Assembly: GCF_001540865.1 (NCBI RefSeq)
Contig: NC_033630.1
Span: forward strand, 10,904,837 to 10,968,836
Source: Ananas comosus
Lineage: Eukaryota > Streptophyta > Magnoliopsida > Poales > Bromeliaceae
Length of the DNA stretch: 64,000 nt
Reading direction: 5' to 3'
In this document: positions 12,076 to 24,897 of the stretch, one piece after another
Layout: each line of letters starts with the position of its first letter
How positions within the stretch are numbered: the stretch's first letter is position 1
Notes under the pieces: model-generated
What the model was told of the DNA's origin: nothing
The model's input: the letters and a program-made list of their open reading frames with translations, nothing else
Databases searched by the model: none
Position numbers and translations under genes: made by a program

Positions 12076-12479
12076 GGGTCAATTGCATGCAGGTCCATGC
12101 AAACGAAGTGATTTGCAGATATATTCCTGTAAAGTTCAAACTTTCATAAGTTATTCCTACAAAAGTTCTAATGTCTTCAGATATGTCCCTACCATTATAA
12201 TCCGTTAGAAAAGTTTAGTAGGCTAAAAGCTTTACCCGGATTAATTTTTGACATTTTTACCCCTCTTATATTATACTATTATAATTTTTAAAGGGACATA
12301 TTTGTAATGGCAAAATTAAAAATATAAACAGTTTTCTAACGGTTCTCTAACAGTAACAAACCAGAAGGATATATCTGAAAATATTAGGACTTTTGTAGGG
12401 ATAACTTATGAAAGTTGAGCTTTACAGGAACATATCTGCAATTCACTATGTTTGCAGAGATCTATATGCAACTAATCCT
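12076..12479. mobile_element. Foldback MITE, family 2 copy B
   Basis: The ends gggtcaattgcatgcaggtc and (reverse complement) ggattagttgcatatagatc pair. The inner arms ttcctgtaaagttcaaactt and aagttgagctttacaggaa also pair. It is clearly related to 6422-6911. It sits immediately upstream of the candidate LPR-A TATA box. Confidence 0.75.
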
Positions 12480-12750
12480 AAAAAATAGAAGAAAAAAAGA
12501 AAACCACTATACACCATTCAATAATTAATATTATAATAATATTGGAGAAAATTTTCATTATTATTGGACTCTAACCATTGTCAAATCCAAGGGGCGCTTG
12601 CTCTAGTTACAATTTGGTCTCAGGGTTAACCTAAAATTTTGTTTATATAATTGGAAAGAGATTGAGATGACAAGTCAACACTCTTATCCCCCTCTCGAAG
12701 GAGATTAAGGGCGAGTGGTTTGGTAATAGAAATTAAAGTTTAGTTATATA

Positions 12751-13263
12751 AACTACAACAAAAACGGTCTATAGCGACACTTTTAAATATAGGTATATGT
12801 CAAAAAAATGCTGCTAGCTAAAATTACCGACACTTTTAAAAAGTGTTGCTATATGTGGGGTCACTAGGTATATAGTGACAGTTAAAGAGTGTTGCTATAA
12901 CCTAAAAGAGTGCTGTTAATTTACCAACACTTATTTAAGCATTTAGCAACCGCCGAAACTCTATATCGTTGGCTGCGGTGGCGGAGGAGGACGACAGGAA
13001 AGGCTCTTCGTCTAGAATTTCAGTGGATTGAGTGAAGAGAGAAGAAAAGATGGTAATTGATTTTTCTTTTTTTTTTCTTTTTTGTTTATAATCGGGGCAA
13101 ATGGACTGGGTGTGGTGGATTGAGTAGAGTAATCTTTTATTTTGGTTGGATTGGGCTTTATATTTAAGCATTAGTAGATGTTTTTTTAAGTTTTAGCATA
13201 AATGGGACACTTACTCAAAAGTGTCCCAAACATGTGTCCCTATAATCTAATTTTGTTGTAGTG
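12751..13263. mobile_element. CACTA-type (En/Spm) non-autonomous MITE
   Basis: The left end aactacaacaaaa and right end ttttgttgtagtg match the CACTACAACAAAA terminus of plant CACTA elements, with one change at the first base on the left. Sub-terminal repeats of the acacttttaaaaagtgt type follow, as in this superfamily. There is no transposase frame. A 3-bp target duplication is not convincing. Confidence 0.8.
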
Positions 13264-14197
13264 TATCGTGAAAACTTTAGTTTGTGAACTCTAATTCAGC
13301 TGTTCGGTGCGGGGAATTAGATGAGTATATAAGTAGGTTTTTGCTGGAGAGCAAAGTCGTTTGATTTTGCTATTCTTCGAGCAAAGCCGTTTTGAATCTG
13401 GTTTATTGATTTGGTCTTTGTTGAACCCTATAAATATTACCCTAGGAAAGATTGAACCTGATACTTTAACAAATTGAAACTTGATCAAATCGGATTAAAT
13501 TGACAAGTAATGAGCAATCAAATAGTTTGACCAATTCTCATCACCATTTTCTCAATCTTTTATATTTTAGGATGGTACACCAACTCCAGTACAGCTATGA
13601 ATTGTACTTAATGGGTGGCCCAATCACATGTTAATTCTACACTTAGAATCAAGGGAATCAAAAGGGTTCACATTATTTTAGTATACAAGGTCAACTTGAA
13701 CCATTTTTATTTTATTCAGAAAAAAAAAGAAAAGCATGAGCCCATATATATGTATAGAAATTTAAGTACCTTACGCAAGCTATGCATGGAAATATCAAGG
13801 CAAATGCATATGGGGGGTGGACCCACCATGTTTTTTGTCTTGTTGTGTATTTAGTCTTAAGCTCTCTTTCTTTTTTTCTTTTTTTTATTATTTTTTGTTT
13901 GAAAGAGTGTATTAAGTCTTAAGCTCTACCTAACAAGCAACCCTGGAAGGGTCCATGTGGGGTTCAGTTGGATACAGTTTTATTATGGCAGGGTTCCACA
14001 CTTTGAACATAATTAAGAGCAAGGGATTGTTTCAAAGCGGAAAATAGGCAAGCGAGAAATTTATGAGTTTTGCAAGCTCAATTTCATTCTCCATTCTACT
14101 GAAAATAGGGGACTATTATCATCTTGACCGCACATCTTTTTATCCAACGGCCGAAACTCGATAGCACCAAACACTTAGTACTATCGATAGTATAGTA

Positions 14198-14229
<32 letters not shown>
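13264..14229. other. Intergenic spacer, no gene seen
   Basis: Mostly AT-rich sequence. About 14105-14195 is the 3' half of the MITE family found whole at 17500-17728 (shared ccgcacatct, atccaa and tagcacca blocks). It runs into an (AT)n array at 14201-14228. Confidence 0.5.
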
Positions 14230-14232
<3 letters not shown>

Positions 14233-17200
14233 GCTAGGCTGGTATATTATCGGTAGCACGAAGGCCTCCGTGCTACCAAGTTGTTTTCAATGATGTAGCT
14301 TCCAAATCGACTATCGGCTCCATTAGACTTAATTTACACGTACACTATTAAAAATATTTGAAAATTAAATTTCATAATTTTTCGACGTCATTTGGCTAGT
14401 GATCAAAAGGTTTCAAAATTGATAATTTTAATGGTAGATGTGATGCATTTGTAAATTTAACGATGTAAAACAATCCAAATCAGATAAAATTTTTATAGAA
14501 AATTTTTTTTACTACTTAAAGTAAGATCAGTACCTCTTATCTTAAATTCAAGCCTTCTATCATCATTTTTTATGAAATTTTATTTCCAGCCATTCATTTT
14601 TAGACTACTCGTTTGATATTTAAATGATATCGAAAAATTATAAAATCTAGTTTTCAAATACTTTCAATAGTGTAGATCAAGTCTAACTGTCACGACCGGG
14701 TTTCAGCAGAAGTGTACCCGATACATGCACAAACCCGCCATATACCTACAGTATACAAGGCGTCTACTAAAATCATGTAAGGAAAGAAGTGATCAACAGA
14801 AGAATCTAACCCAATATCAGAGCATAGGACATATAAAAGGTACTAACAGCTAGCAGATAAATGATACAACTCCACTAAACAACAGAAAGTAGAAGCATAA
14901 AACTGTAAAGTACAACTCTTTACAACTGATATACATCACAGTGTCACACAAAACTATATACAAAGGGTACGTAGTCTCTCTATACAGTGGTACACATCAC
15001 CCTCGTCGACCCCAAAATCATAGTAGCGGAATGATCACCTAGTAGGACTCCACGCTACGCCTAGCTAGACACGACTCCCTTGCCGCGATCCCTAGCCTCT
15101 CCCGTAGTGGATGGCTCTGTAAACAAACAACAACAAAAGGCGTGAGAACTGTTAAACAATAGTTTCCAGTGGGCAAGCCGCCGACCTCCGCGGATTACAC
15201 CACTAGGTTTATGAGGTATGAAAAGAAACATGTATATCCATTGCATAAAGAAAGAAATAATGCTGCAAACAACTAGTAAATATTAAAATTACTAGGTTCT
15301 CAATATCATAGTAATAACCCACAAGTGAAAACTATGCTATGCAAGTAAGCATGCTATCTAACTCATGAATGCGCACTATCAAGTAGTGACTAATAGCAAC
15401 ACAGCTTAGTACTTGTTCAGTTCATATGGATCTATACCAAGTAATCCAGCTTGCGCCGCGCCTAATGACCCCGTGGTAGTCAACACTCCCCACGGCAATC
15501 CACTTCGGCACCCAATCCCGCACGGGCGAGCAATCTATCGCGTAGGCCAACTCCGGAGTGCCGGCTTGTGGGGAGCGACCCTTACAAGCATGTGCGAATG
15601 AGCACAATGGCAAGCAAGCATGATCCATAGTTCACAAGTCCTCAATCGTCATGTTTCAAACATGAAAAGATCTCTACCGACCTATAGGTCGGAATCTAAA
15701 GATAATAGAAAATACTAGTATCAACTAGATTATGCATTCAAAGGAAATTGACGCTAGTGTAAACATGTCATTCGCATTGGTAACTGGTCTACACAAGTAT
15801 GTTAATTGTCAAGTTATGGATTTCATATCTTGTTCTCTACTTAATAGAGATATACTGGTTCATAACGTCTAATGACAATCAGTACATTGAGTCCTTCTTT
15901 ATTATGCTAATAGCATAAGCATATCTAATCGAACTATGTGTTTACATACAAGGCTGAAAATTATTAAGCATGCTATATAATGAACTAGCTCTCAATCCAC
16001 TACTTTATAAGATTCTACTTCGACAGTATGAAGCAAACATATTAGCTATCTTAACCATATTGCACATTGTGAGTCTAATGACACCGCAATATTCAAACCA
16101 CAATTTTATAGCATTGTTAAGAACATAGAGGGAAGCCATTTATTCCGATGAGGTCAAACCCACCAAACAGTTAACGCCTCTTGTCAACTCCGAGAATGAG
16201 GATATCTACAGGACTCCAAGTACCCTAGCAAGCAAATCAAAATCAGCTAGGAGCTTATTTCACATCTCTATGCCAAAGTACGCACAAACCTCACATACTC
16301 ACCTAGTTAGGCAAGACTCCCATTTAAGATTGAACCCAGGTTGAATCTTCTTTACTTAAGGTTAGAATACATTCAATCTAACTCTTAGTAAGCCTCAAAA
16401 TCTCAGCCAAAAGGTCTCACACTAGCTGCAACCCTGCTGCGGACAATCACCAAAAACAACATTAGTACACCTATGCAACTACATAGTATAGGCTGGAATT
16501 TTACTTGCGTGGATTCCCAACCTGGAATTTCACCTCCTACAAGTCACAGTATACCCAAATCAGCTCCCAGGGGTCTCTATACTCAGCTCAAAATAAGTTT
16601 CCAAGCTACGGAGCACATATACTAAAATCAGCCCCACTATTCATCATTATTTCTAATATAGTGTCAACATAAGGCCAATAATTAATTACTCACCTTCTCA
16701 AAGCTTCAGCTCAACTTCTCACCTGGATTAGAGCTGAAAACCAACACCAACCTCTGATTCTACAATGGCTAGAGCCTTCTCTACTTCAGCTAGCAACAAA
16801 GAAACCCAAATACTACTTAGATCCATTACTATGCCTCAAACTAGTGAGTAATTGAGTAGCTTACCTCTCCAAAGCATCAACCCAGCTACTGTTGTGCTCA
16901 AGGATGCGAAACACTCCTCAAAACCCCTTCTTCTTCCTTCAACAACAGCTCCAAGGCACTCCCAATCAACTAACATCAAGCAAGGAGAAGAAATCAAGCT
17001 TAAACCATTGATTTCTTTGTAGAAAGAGAAAAACCCTAGAGAGAGAAAGTGAGGAAGGTGCAAAACCCTTTTTCTGAGCTTTAGTGACCCTCCAGCAACT
17101 TCAGGAGTCGTGCTGGCCTATTTAGAGATAAGGTTGAATGCCAAAAGACCAAAGAAGCCCTTGCTGCCACGAAGCAGCTATGCTGGTACCGGTACTGACC

Positions 17201-17474
17201 CACTCAGGTACCGGTACCCTGTGCAGAATATAGAATTGGCATTTCGCAATGCACTTTCTTGCTTCGGACAATCCAACCACTCTACAAATTTATCAAAACC
17301 TTACTACCACTCATTAGAAGATGTGGGTTATCTCCAATTACTAATTCCACTCTTGAACTTCGTAATTTGCCAAGTTCAGAGTTCTACACTAACGGAGCCG
17401 ATTGTCGATTTGAAAGAGGCATCATTGAAAACAACTTAGTAACACGGATGCTATCAATAGTATATCAACCTAGC
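14230..17474. mobile_element. Long-TIR MITE, family 3, split by a solo LTR
   Basis: The left part 14230-14687 begins gagctaggctggtatattat. The right part 17394-17474 ends tagtatatcaacctagc, its inverted counterpart. Joined across the solo LTR, the two parts give a MITE of about 540 bp like the uninterrupted copy at 31021-31611. Both ends abut (AT)n arrays. Confidence 0.78.
14688..17388. mobile_element. Solo LTR, 2.7 kb, TG...CA with 5-bp target duplication
   Basis: Begins tgtcacgaccgggtttcagc and ends gagttctaca. It is flanked by ctaac at 14683-14687 and 17389-17393, and the interrupted MITE continues exactly across the junction. There is no coding region, primer site or internal duplicate, so this is a solo LTR left by LTR-LTR recombination. 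The TGTCACG start and the size fit a Ty3/Gypsy (Tekay/Del-like) LTR; that class is inference. The ggcgtgagaact...cagtgggcaa block recurs in diverged form at 58 kb. Confidence 0.82.
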
Positions 17475-17499
17475 ATATATATATATATATATATATATA

Positions 17500-17723
17500 G
17501 TCCAGCTACTATGCTATTAATAGTACGAAGCACTTGGTGCTACCAATTAAGTTTTCCGCTGTTAGATCTATCATTTTGATCATTTTCACACGATCATACT
17601 ATTCAACCAACCACCCACTCAACCCTAGGGGGCCCACATCATTCTAACCGCACATCTCTTAATCCAATGGCCAAAACTTGGTAGCACCAATGACTTGGTG
17701 CTATTAATAGTATATTAGCCTAG

Positions 17724-17728
<5 letters not shown>
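17500..17728. mobile_element. Short palindromic MITE, family 4
   Basis: The end tagtccagctactatgctatt and the reverse complement of the right end, tagaactaggctaatatact, share an inverted arm with tattaatag. Inner arms gcacttggtgctacca and tggtagcaccaa also pair. The element of about 229 bp lies between two (AT)n arrays (17476-17499 and 17729-17775). Confidence 0.72.
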
Positions 17729-17775
<47 letters not shown>

Positions 17776-17778
<3 letters not shown>

Positions 17779-19104
17779 CCATCAATTTTGATGGATGGTT
17801 AGGATGAGAGAGAAAAGAGAAATTGGAGAAAAATTTAAAAAGAAGAGAAATTGAGACATCTAATTTAAAATTCAAATTTAAAATTTAAAATTTAAAAGAC
17901 AAATAGGTTAGAATTTTTTTTTTCTAAGAAAGTGGTAGAGGGAATAGGAGTGAAAGCGAATTTTGAAAAGATGCATGATAAAGTAAATTGGACATTCTTT
18001 AGATAATGGAATTGTGGGGTTTCAACAACAAATGGTGCGGATGAATACAGCAGCATATTGGAAATGGTAAAGTAATTGTGATCGTAAATAGAGAGGCAAC
18101 AAAATAGATGAAGATAAAGAAACAGTATAACAGAAAGATTTGCTATCCCTTATTCTTTTTTCTAGTGGAGGAACATCTAGCCAGAATGTTAGAAACTGCA
18201 TCGAGAAATAACTTTATTATAAGGATTGGAACCACAGAAGACACCTGGTGGCACCATACGACACCAGCACACCACCGCTAACCCGCACCACGAGAAAATG
18301 CATGCCCACGTAGTGGGGTCGCTGGTCCCGCAAACAACAACAACAGTGCACCACCGCTAACCCGCACCACGCGCTTCGCCACCACCGACCACTTTACCCC
18401 CGTATTTAACATCGTTTCCTCTCGTGGCTATCACCCCAGCCACGTCAGCATCTCTCTCGTTAGAATTAACGGTCCTACTCCTCACGCGGGGTTGAGTTTC
18501 CATCGCCCATCCCCCTTACAAAAATTATGAGTTTTTTTTAAAAATTTTTCTTTTGTGTTTTTAAATTAAATAAATAGTAGGAAAAGAATATTCGTATTGT
18601 GCGAAACATTTGGGAGATGGCTCCCTTGGAAAAGCATCCAATCAGGATTGGCGAAAGTGCCACGTATACACCTTTTAATCCTACGTGGGCATGCATTTCA
18701 AAATGAGAGGCCCAAACAAGGCGATAGATGCGTATATGGCTCTTATGCAAAACTGCATGATGGATACACTCGTGAATGATAAATTAATTGCTTAAAACCT
18801 ACAAAGAAGAACCCAAATTTACAATGATCTCAAAATAAAAACCCAAATACATGTAGAAAAAAGACAAAAAAAAAAAAAAAAGAGCTCACATATGGACTTT
18901 TCAATGAATGTGCCATGTTTATTGGCATATTCTATATCAATTCGCAACTTGAGAAAGAAGAAGATCTAGAAATTTATTTGTAGCGTGCAAGAGCCATTAC
19001 ATAACTTTCAATTTTTTCAAAACTCTTCAATAAGCAAATTTGTATATGAAGGAGGAAATAGGGTTCAAAATTTTGTAGTTCTACGTAAAAATTATTATAT
19101 GTAT
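17776..19104. other. Intergenic spacer, no gene seen
   Basis: No coding region is recognised. The block caccaccgctaacccgcacc occurs twice, near 18270 and 18347, within a GC-rich patch (about 18240-18500). A poly-A tract is at about 18868-18882. Confidence 0.45.
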
Positions 19105-20561
19105 ATAAATAGTTGATTGAGAGACTTATTGTCTGAGATTTTATTTATGGAAAAACTAGTTCCATCTGTGTTAATACATTGTGATAGCACTGCTGCTATT
19201 GGTAGAGTAAGAAATCGTTATTATAATGATAAATCCAGATCCGTGAGAAGAAAATACAGTACTGTGAGATCATATATGAATAATGGAATTATCAGTGTAG
19301 ATTATATTAAATATACTGATAATTTCGCTGATCCATTAACCAAAGTCTTGGAAAGAGAAAGGATCTGAAGCACATCGAGGGGGATAAGGTTGAAGCCCAT
19401 AACATCATGAACCACGTATGAGGATACCCAACCCGATGATCAGAGATCCTGAAAATTGGGTTCAATGAAAAAAACGAATCATATGATGGTCATAAAGAAT
19501 GCACAATATATAGATCTATATGATCGCATCTTTACCTATCCCTATGGTGTGGGTACATTCATCCTGTAAAAAAAAGAGGGTTGAGCTTTTGCTCTTATAT
19601 GTGGCTCTTATGAGCAGGGTATTAGAATTACAGGAGCACCCTTGACGGATATCACCTATGTGAGCATGGAAGTGAGCCTGCTTCCTATGAGAACGGACTT
19701 ATTCTAAAAAATACTCATAAAAATCAGGATCGGCACAAGGCGGTAACGTGCTAGCTAATAAAGCTCATGTCAACACCTGGATTGTTATATGTGGGCAGTG
19801 ACTTTCTATTTTTCCTAAGCAGCCAAAATTCAAGTCTGAGACCACTTTAGCTCTGCAGTAGAGATTACTGTTTCACTAAGTGAAGGTTCAATGCAGAGCA
19901 CACCTTCATTATGTATAACGGTCTATCTTTGGCGATCAAACTCTCTTATATTTTTAATAACAAAATGAGTGGAGGAATGTTGTTATATTTTATTATTAAT
20001 TACGAAAATTTATTGAGTTCATGGTTAGTGAAGTTACAACTTCACTTTACTTGCATTCAATGTAAGCTTTTTTACCCTATGCATTACCTACATCAAATGA
20101 GTTTATGTTAGTATATTGAAACTCATATATAAAAGTTTGCAATTAATGGAGTTTTAACATATGTAAACTCCTAGCCATTTAATTCATGCATCCTTCGTAA
20201 CTTATAGGCCAAAGGAGCCTATATATAGAGGGCTTCTCTACTTCACACAAGACAAGAAAAAAAAAAGATAATAGTTTTATTTTACTATCTCTTGTGAGAG
20301 AGAGAAGATCAAAGGAAGGTGTTATAGCTTTGGGCTCATCTACTTGTGCAGAGTCGGTGAAGTCACATGACGAGGTCGAGCCATTGTATCCTGGAAGGAC
20401 AAATCAGTGCTCTGCTGCATCGGTTCAAAGACTTTGTCAACCGCAGAGGGCTTGAATCTCCTTAAAGAGAGCGAGATATCCGTGCCTCGGCTTGATCGAC
20501 TCGTTGATACTTTTTAAATTATTTTGTAGCTAAGCTCTATTTTTGAATATATACACCAGCA
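19105..20561 (+). pseudogene. Ty1/Copia 3' remnant: RNase H end plus 3' LTR
   Basis: About 19117-19368 encodes the C-terminal Copia RNase H region (LIHCDSTAAIGRVRNRYYND, RRKYSTVRSYMNNGIISVDY, NFADPLTK). A non-coding 3' tail and a purine tract (gagtggaggaa, 19967-19977) follow. A 584-bp LTR-like block then runs 19978-20561, starting tgttgttata and ending with ca. The LTR has a TATA stretch (tatatatag near 20220) and the motif cattgtatcctggaagg, also present in the LTR of the intact Copia at 41 kb. All sequence upstream of the RNase H end is lost. It ends exactly where LINE coding sequence begins. Confidence 0.75.
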
Positions 20562-23500
20562 TAGACCGTAAAACGTATCAAGGCATTACGGAGGGACTTC
20601 TTCTAGAAAGATAGGGAGGAGAATAGAGGAGAGGCTTGCTTGATAGTCTGGAAAAAAAGGGAAGAATGCTAAATTTGGCCCCGTTGAATGATGCTCTACT
20701 TGTTAAATGGTGGTGGAGGTTTTTTCCGGAGCAAGATACGACACGGAGTAAGCTCATCAAAGCTAGATACTACAATAGAAGGAAGCCTTTGAAAGAAGCG
20801 TAAGCCTTTAGTCCGACCTCAATGATAGAAAGGTGTATTAAAACGGAAGAAAGTATTCAAATGTAGTGAGAGTTACACCTTGGAGAACAGCCTTTTTATT
20901 GACCTTGGTTTGACAGGTGTAGTGTGGACTTGCTATCATCCCACTTTCTCGATATTTATGATAAAGTTATGAATAAGGGTATTAAACTCAATGAGTGCTC
21001 CAACAGTGGTGGTTGGAGATAAAGGAAGATCTTAGAGGGGTTTCAATTAAAGTCTAAGAACGACGGCTCTAAAATCCAAGAGTTCAAGGATAAGATCAAC
21101 GGTTACTTTTTTACAAAGTAGGCTTGATAGTGTGTAATGGTATTCGGACAAAAGAAACAGGTTCACGGTTAAGTCTATGTACAAGATGCTTAGTGATGGA
21201 GAGCTTAGATGTTAGGATTTGGTTAGACTTATAGTTGATTTCCTAGTTGGATAAGAATTAATATTTAAATCTATTGAAGATAAATTAAGATTTAAATATT
21301 AATTAAAATATAAATCTAATTAAATTAGGATAAATATTTAAATCTATTGTTGATAAACTAAATATAAATTTAAATATTATTTGGAATAGGTATCCTAATT
21401 AAACTAGGATTTGGATACGTTCTATTGTAAGTATTATATAAGCATCATGTGGGTTGCTTTTAGAAGATAGTACCAGTAGAGAGAGAGAGAGAGAGAGTCT
21501 CTTGTGGTGTTGTACCATAGAGAGAGTTGGCCATGGTTGCATGCACCTAGTGTATGGGTGCGTTCAACGAGAGAAGTCTTTTAAGTTTATAAAAGATGAA
21601 AAGAGGGTATAAGAGATTCAAAAAGATGGCTCAGGTTTGAAGCTACTCTGTTACAGAAGATGAGCCAAGTGTAATCTTCTCTTCGTTAGTAAATTATTTT
21701 ATCCGCATATTTTCGGTTTGATTTTTTTTTCTCTTTTGTGATTGTGTCAGCTTTTACCAGATCAATAGCAGTCGGTATCAGAGCTGGCTGCGTATTCTCA
21801 AGATCTGGTATCAGGGGGAGTACTAGATTTTCAACAATTGGTATCAGAGTTTAAGGTAGTCGATCTATAGGAGAGATCGACGGAGATGGCCACGAAGTTC
21901 AAAATCAAGAAGTTCGACGGCAAGAGCAATTTCGACTTGTGGCAGATTAACGTACGGACGATCCTCGTACAACAAGAGTTGGACGAGACATTGAACAGAA
22001 AGAGGCGAAGTCGGCGGAGATCACGGATATGGGATGCAGTGGAAGGCGCTGAGTACGCTTCATTTATTATTAGCAGATGAAGTTCTTTACATTGTAGCCA
22101 GCAAGTCGACGTCAGCGAAGTTGTAGAAGAAATTAGAAGATCTGTACCTAACCAAATTCTTGACCAACAGTTTGTATCTGAAGCAATGACTATTAATGTT
22201 GCGGATGCAAGAAGTGACGAGCCTACATAGGCATCTAAACGAGTTCAACAATGTGGTTGTCCAATTGACTAGTATCAGAGTCAATCTGGATGACGAGGAC
22301 AAGGTGCTGATTTTATTATCTTCACTACCGGTGACATATGAAAATCTGGTGACCACGTTGCTTTGTGGCAAGAAGACCATAAGCGTGGAGGTGGTCGCAG
22401 CAACGCTTTTCTTGAACGATATGCGGAAGATGACTCAGGAGTCTGACACGCAGAATCGTGATACTGCTTTGGTGGTGCGAGGGAAGAAGGAGGTGACAGC
22501 ATCGGCGACCAGAGATCAATAGAAGAAGCCGCAATCTAAGGTGGAGCTATTGTCACAAGAAAGGGCACATCAAGCGCAGCTGTCGGGAACTTCAGAATGA
22601 TCTGAAGGAGTTGAAGCGAAATAAAGAGAAAACTGCCGTGAATCAGGATGAGAAGATATCAGTAATAGCATAGGCGGCAGAGTCAGAAATGATTAATTCT
22701 GATATGCTATATGCGGCGACAAAAGGTGCTAAAATTTCAGATGATACGTGAGTGTTCAATTCGGTGTGTTCCTTTCACATATGCCCAGAAAAGAATCTTT
22801 TGCCACCTATAAGGCGATCAAGGGTAGAAAAGCTCTAATAGGGAACGGAACGGTGTGCAAGGTTATAGGAGTTGGCATAGTAAAGATCCCGATGCATGAT
22901 GGGGTCGTGAGGACGCTGACTAGGGTGCGACATGTTTCTATCTGAAGTGAAATTTGATCTCGTTAGGCCCATTGGACTTGAAGGTTTGCAATTTTTCGAC
23001 TTCAGGTGGAGCTATGAGGGTCCGAAAGCAAAATCAGGTCGTATGCGAGGCGAACAAGCGTAGGAACTTATATGTTCTGAATGGGAGCACAATCAAAATA
23101 TAAGCAAAGTCAATTTGGGTTCCAAAAGTTCACGGAGGTGGAGTTGCTAGAGAGTGAGCGGCAGATGCAGTGACATCGAGCAGAGGAAACAAGCTCAAAG
23201 TGGAGCTTGCATGGTGAGCTCGATGCAACGGTTGAAGGCTACAAATCCAACTAAGGTAGAGATTATTAGGATTTGGTTAGATTTATAGTTAATTTTCTAA
23301 TTGAATAAGAATTAATATTTAAATCTATTGGATATAAATTAAAATTTAAATATTAATTAGAGTATAAATCTAAGTAGATTAGGATAAATATTTAAATCTA
23401 TTATTTTCTTTTTCTATTATTGATAAACTAAATATAGATTTAAATATTATTTGGAGTAAAAATTCTAATTATACTAGGATTGGATACGTTCTATTATAAA

Positions 23501-24131
23501 CATTATAAAAGCAACATATGGATTGCTTTTAGAAGATAGTACGGGAGAGGGAGAGAGAGTCTCTTGTGTGGTGTCGTACCAGAGAGAGAGAGTTGGCCAT
23601 GGTTGCATGCACCTAGTGTATGGGTGAGGCCAACGAGAAAAGCCTTTTAGGTTTATAAAAGACAAAAGAATGATAGGAGAGATTCAGAAAGAGGGCTCAG
23701 ATTTGAATCAACTATGTTACAGAAGAGTAGTAAAGTGTAATCTTCTCTTATTTAGTAAATCTTATTTTTATCCGCATATTTTCGGTTTGGTGTTTTCTCT
23801 TTTTTGTGATTGTGTAGCTTTTGTTGAGGAAACGAGTTTACGGTAAAATCTGATTTAATACTTCCGTTGCGGAATCCCAACAACTGGTACCGGATCAATA
23901 GCAGTCGGTAACAGAGCGGGTTGCAGATTCTCAAGATTTGGTGTCAAAACGAGTACCAAATTTCCAACATTAGAGACACAAAGGTTCGGGATGTTTAGAA
24001 GCTTGAAATACCTACGAAAGTAAAGGGATCTTTATGTGGTTGGCCCTTAGGAAAAGCATCCCCCAAAAGAATAACCTTATAAAGAAGGACTGGTCAGAGG
24101 ATCAGATATGTACATTTTGCAGAGGCAAGAC
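20562..24131 (+). pseudogene. LINE (non-LTR retrotransposon) reverse-transcriptase C-terminal remnant, interrupted
   Basis: Part 1 (20562-21209) encodes decayed LINE sequence in shifted frames: RIKALRRDFF then a stop, KDREENRGEACLIVW, later LNLAPLNDALLVKWWWRFFP. Part 2 (23975 to about 24131) resumes with DTKVRDV, a stop, KLEIPTKVK and, after a frameshift, IFMWLALRKSIPQKNNLIKK and DWSEDQICTFCRGK, the zf-RVT tail of plant L1-type LINEs. The two parts join in sense across the Copia element at 21210-23969. In-frame TAG codons sit where the family has Trp. Dead copy. Confidence 0.75.
21210..23969 (+). mobile_element. Truncated Ty1/Copia element (gag and protease only) nested in a LINE
   Basis: 5' LTR 21210-21836 (starts tgttaggatttggttaga) and 3' LTR 23264-23969 are flanked by the 5-bp duplication ttaga (21205-21209, 23970-23974). 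The primer site tggtatcagag (21839-21849), complementary to initiator tRNA-Met, follows the 5' LTR. The internal part is only 1.4 kb: broken gag frames (FKIKKFDGKSNFDLWQINVR at 21895; VNLDDEDKVLILLSSLPVTY near 22275), a CHKKGHIKRSC zinc knuckle near 22560, and a protease remnant (22745-22945). Integrase, reverse transcriptase and RNase H are absent. The 3' LTR has about 60 bp (near 23823-23885) missing from the 5' LTR. Confidence 0.85.
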
Positions 24132-24290
24132 TTCCCTAGAGCAACTGGCAAAGGGTTTGGTGGTTGATACCCGAGACCCAAGTTCGAATCCTAATTGATT
24201 CACATTTCTAGCTAAGTTTATTTCTAAATGAAATAAACGAAGCGAGTAGCGTGCTACCTATCTCTCAAAAAAAAAAGAAAAAAAAAAAGA
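24132..24290 (+). mobile_element. tRNA-derived SINE, copy 1
   Basis: Contains a pol III B box (gttcgaatcc, 24182-24191) about 50 bp from the 5' end, the conserved 3' phrase gcgagtagcgtgctacctat, and an A-rich tail (24267-24289). It matches the copy at 29393-29556 throughout. No clear target duplication is visible. Confidence 0.78.
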
Positions 24291-24897
24291 TTTGAGACAG
24301 TCGATTGACTCCCTTGTGTATATTGTCAGTTCTTGCTAGTGCAATATTTAGACGGAGAGTACAAATCAACAAATAAAACGGATGTTTGATTCTTCCAGAA
24401 ACGACTGAGGAAGAAGAGGCCTCCCTAGCTAGGAAGCAAGAAAGGGACCGATTGCCTTAGCGGCACGCTAGTGGACAATCTGGTTCAAAAAAAATAATGT
24501 GATATTTAGACAATTCAGTTCGGATCCAACACTGGTCATAGGAAGAATTAAGAGTATAGTGCGCGCGACAACCTCTTTTTGAAAAAACATCGCTCGAATA
24601 TATGCACTTGTTGTACTCCTCTAATTATCAAAATTACATCTTTTGTAACGCCATGAAAATTTTCTAGATGATATAGGAGAAACTTAATTTGAATGTAACC
24701 CATGCAGCATCATCATATCAAACACTACAGTGGTAAATGTACAATTTGCCCTTCTATGTACTCCCTTTATTAAGTATATACTGAGAAAAATACGGTAAAT
24801 AATTAAGTTTTTGATTTTACCAACAAAGGCAACATGAACCATCGATCGATTACACCTGAGCAAAACTTGGAGATCCAAATAGCGCACGATTATTTAA
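24291..24897. other. Spacer downstream of LPR-B
   Basis: No gene recognised. The LPR-B 3' UTR should lie in the right part (below 24898), but no clear polyadenylation signal could be chosen. Confidence 0.4.

Noticed and set aside
15413..15628. Short GC-rich frames on both strands
   Set aside because: They lie within the 2.7-kb solo LTR, overlap each other on opposite strands and show no domain.
24132..24290. tRNA gene (B box gttcgaatcc)
   Set aside because: No cloverleaf or CCA-end pairing; poly-A tail and a second copy with target duplication show a SINE.
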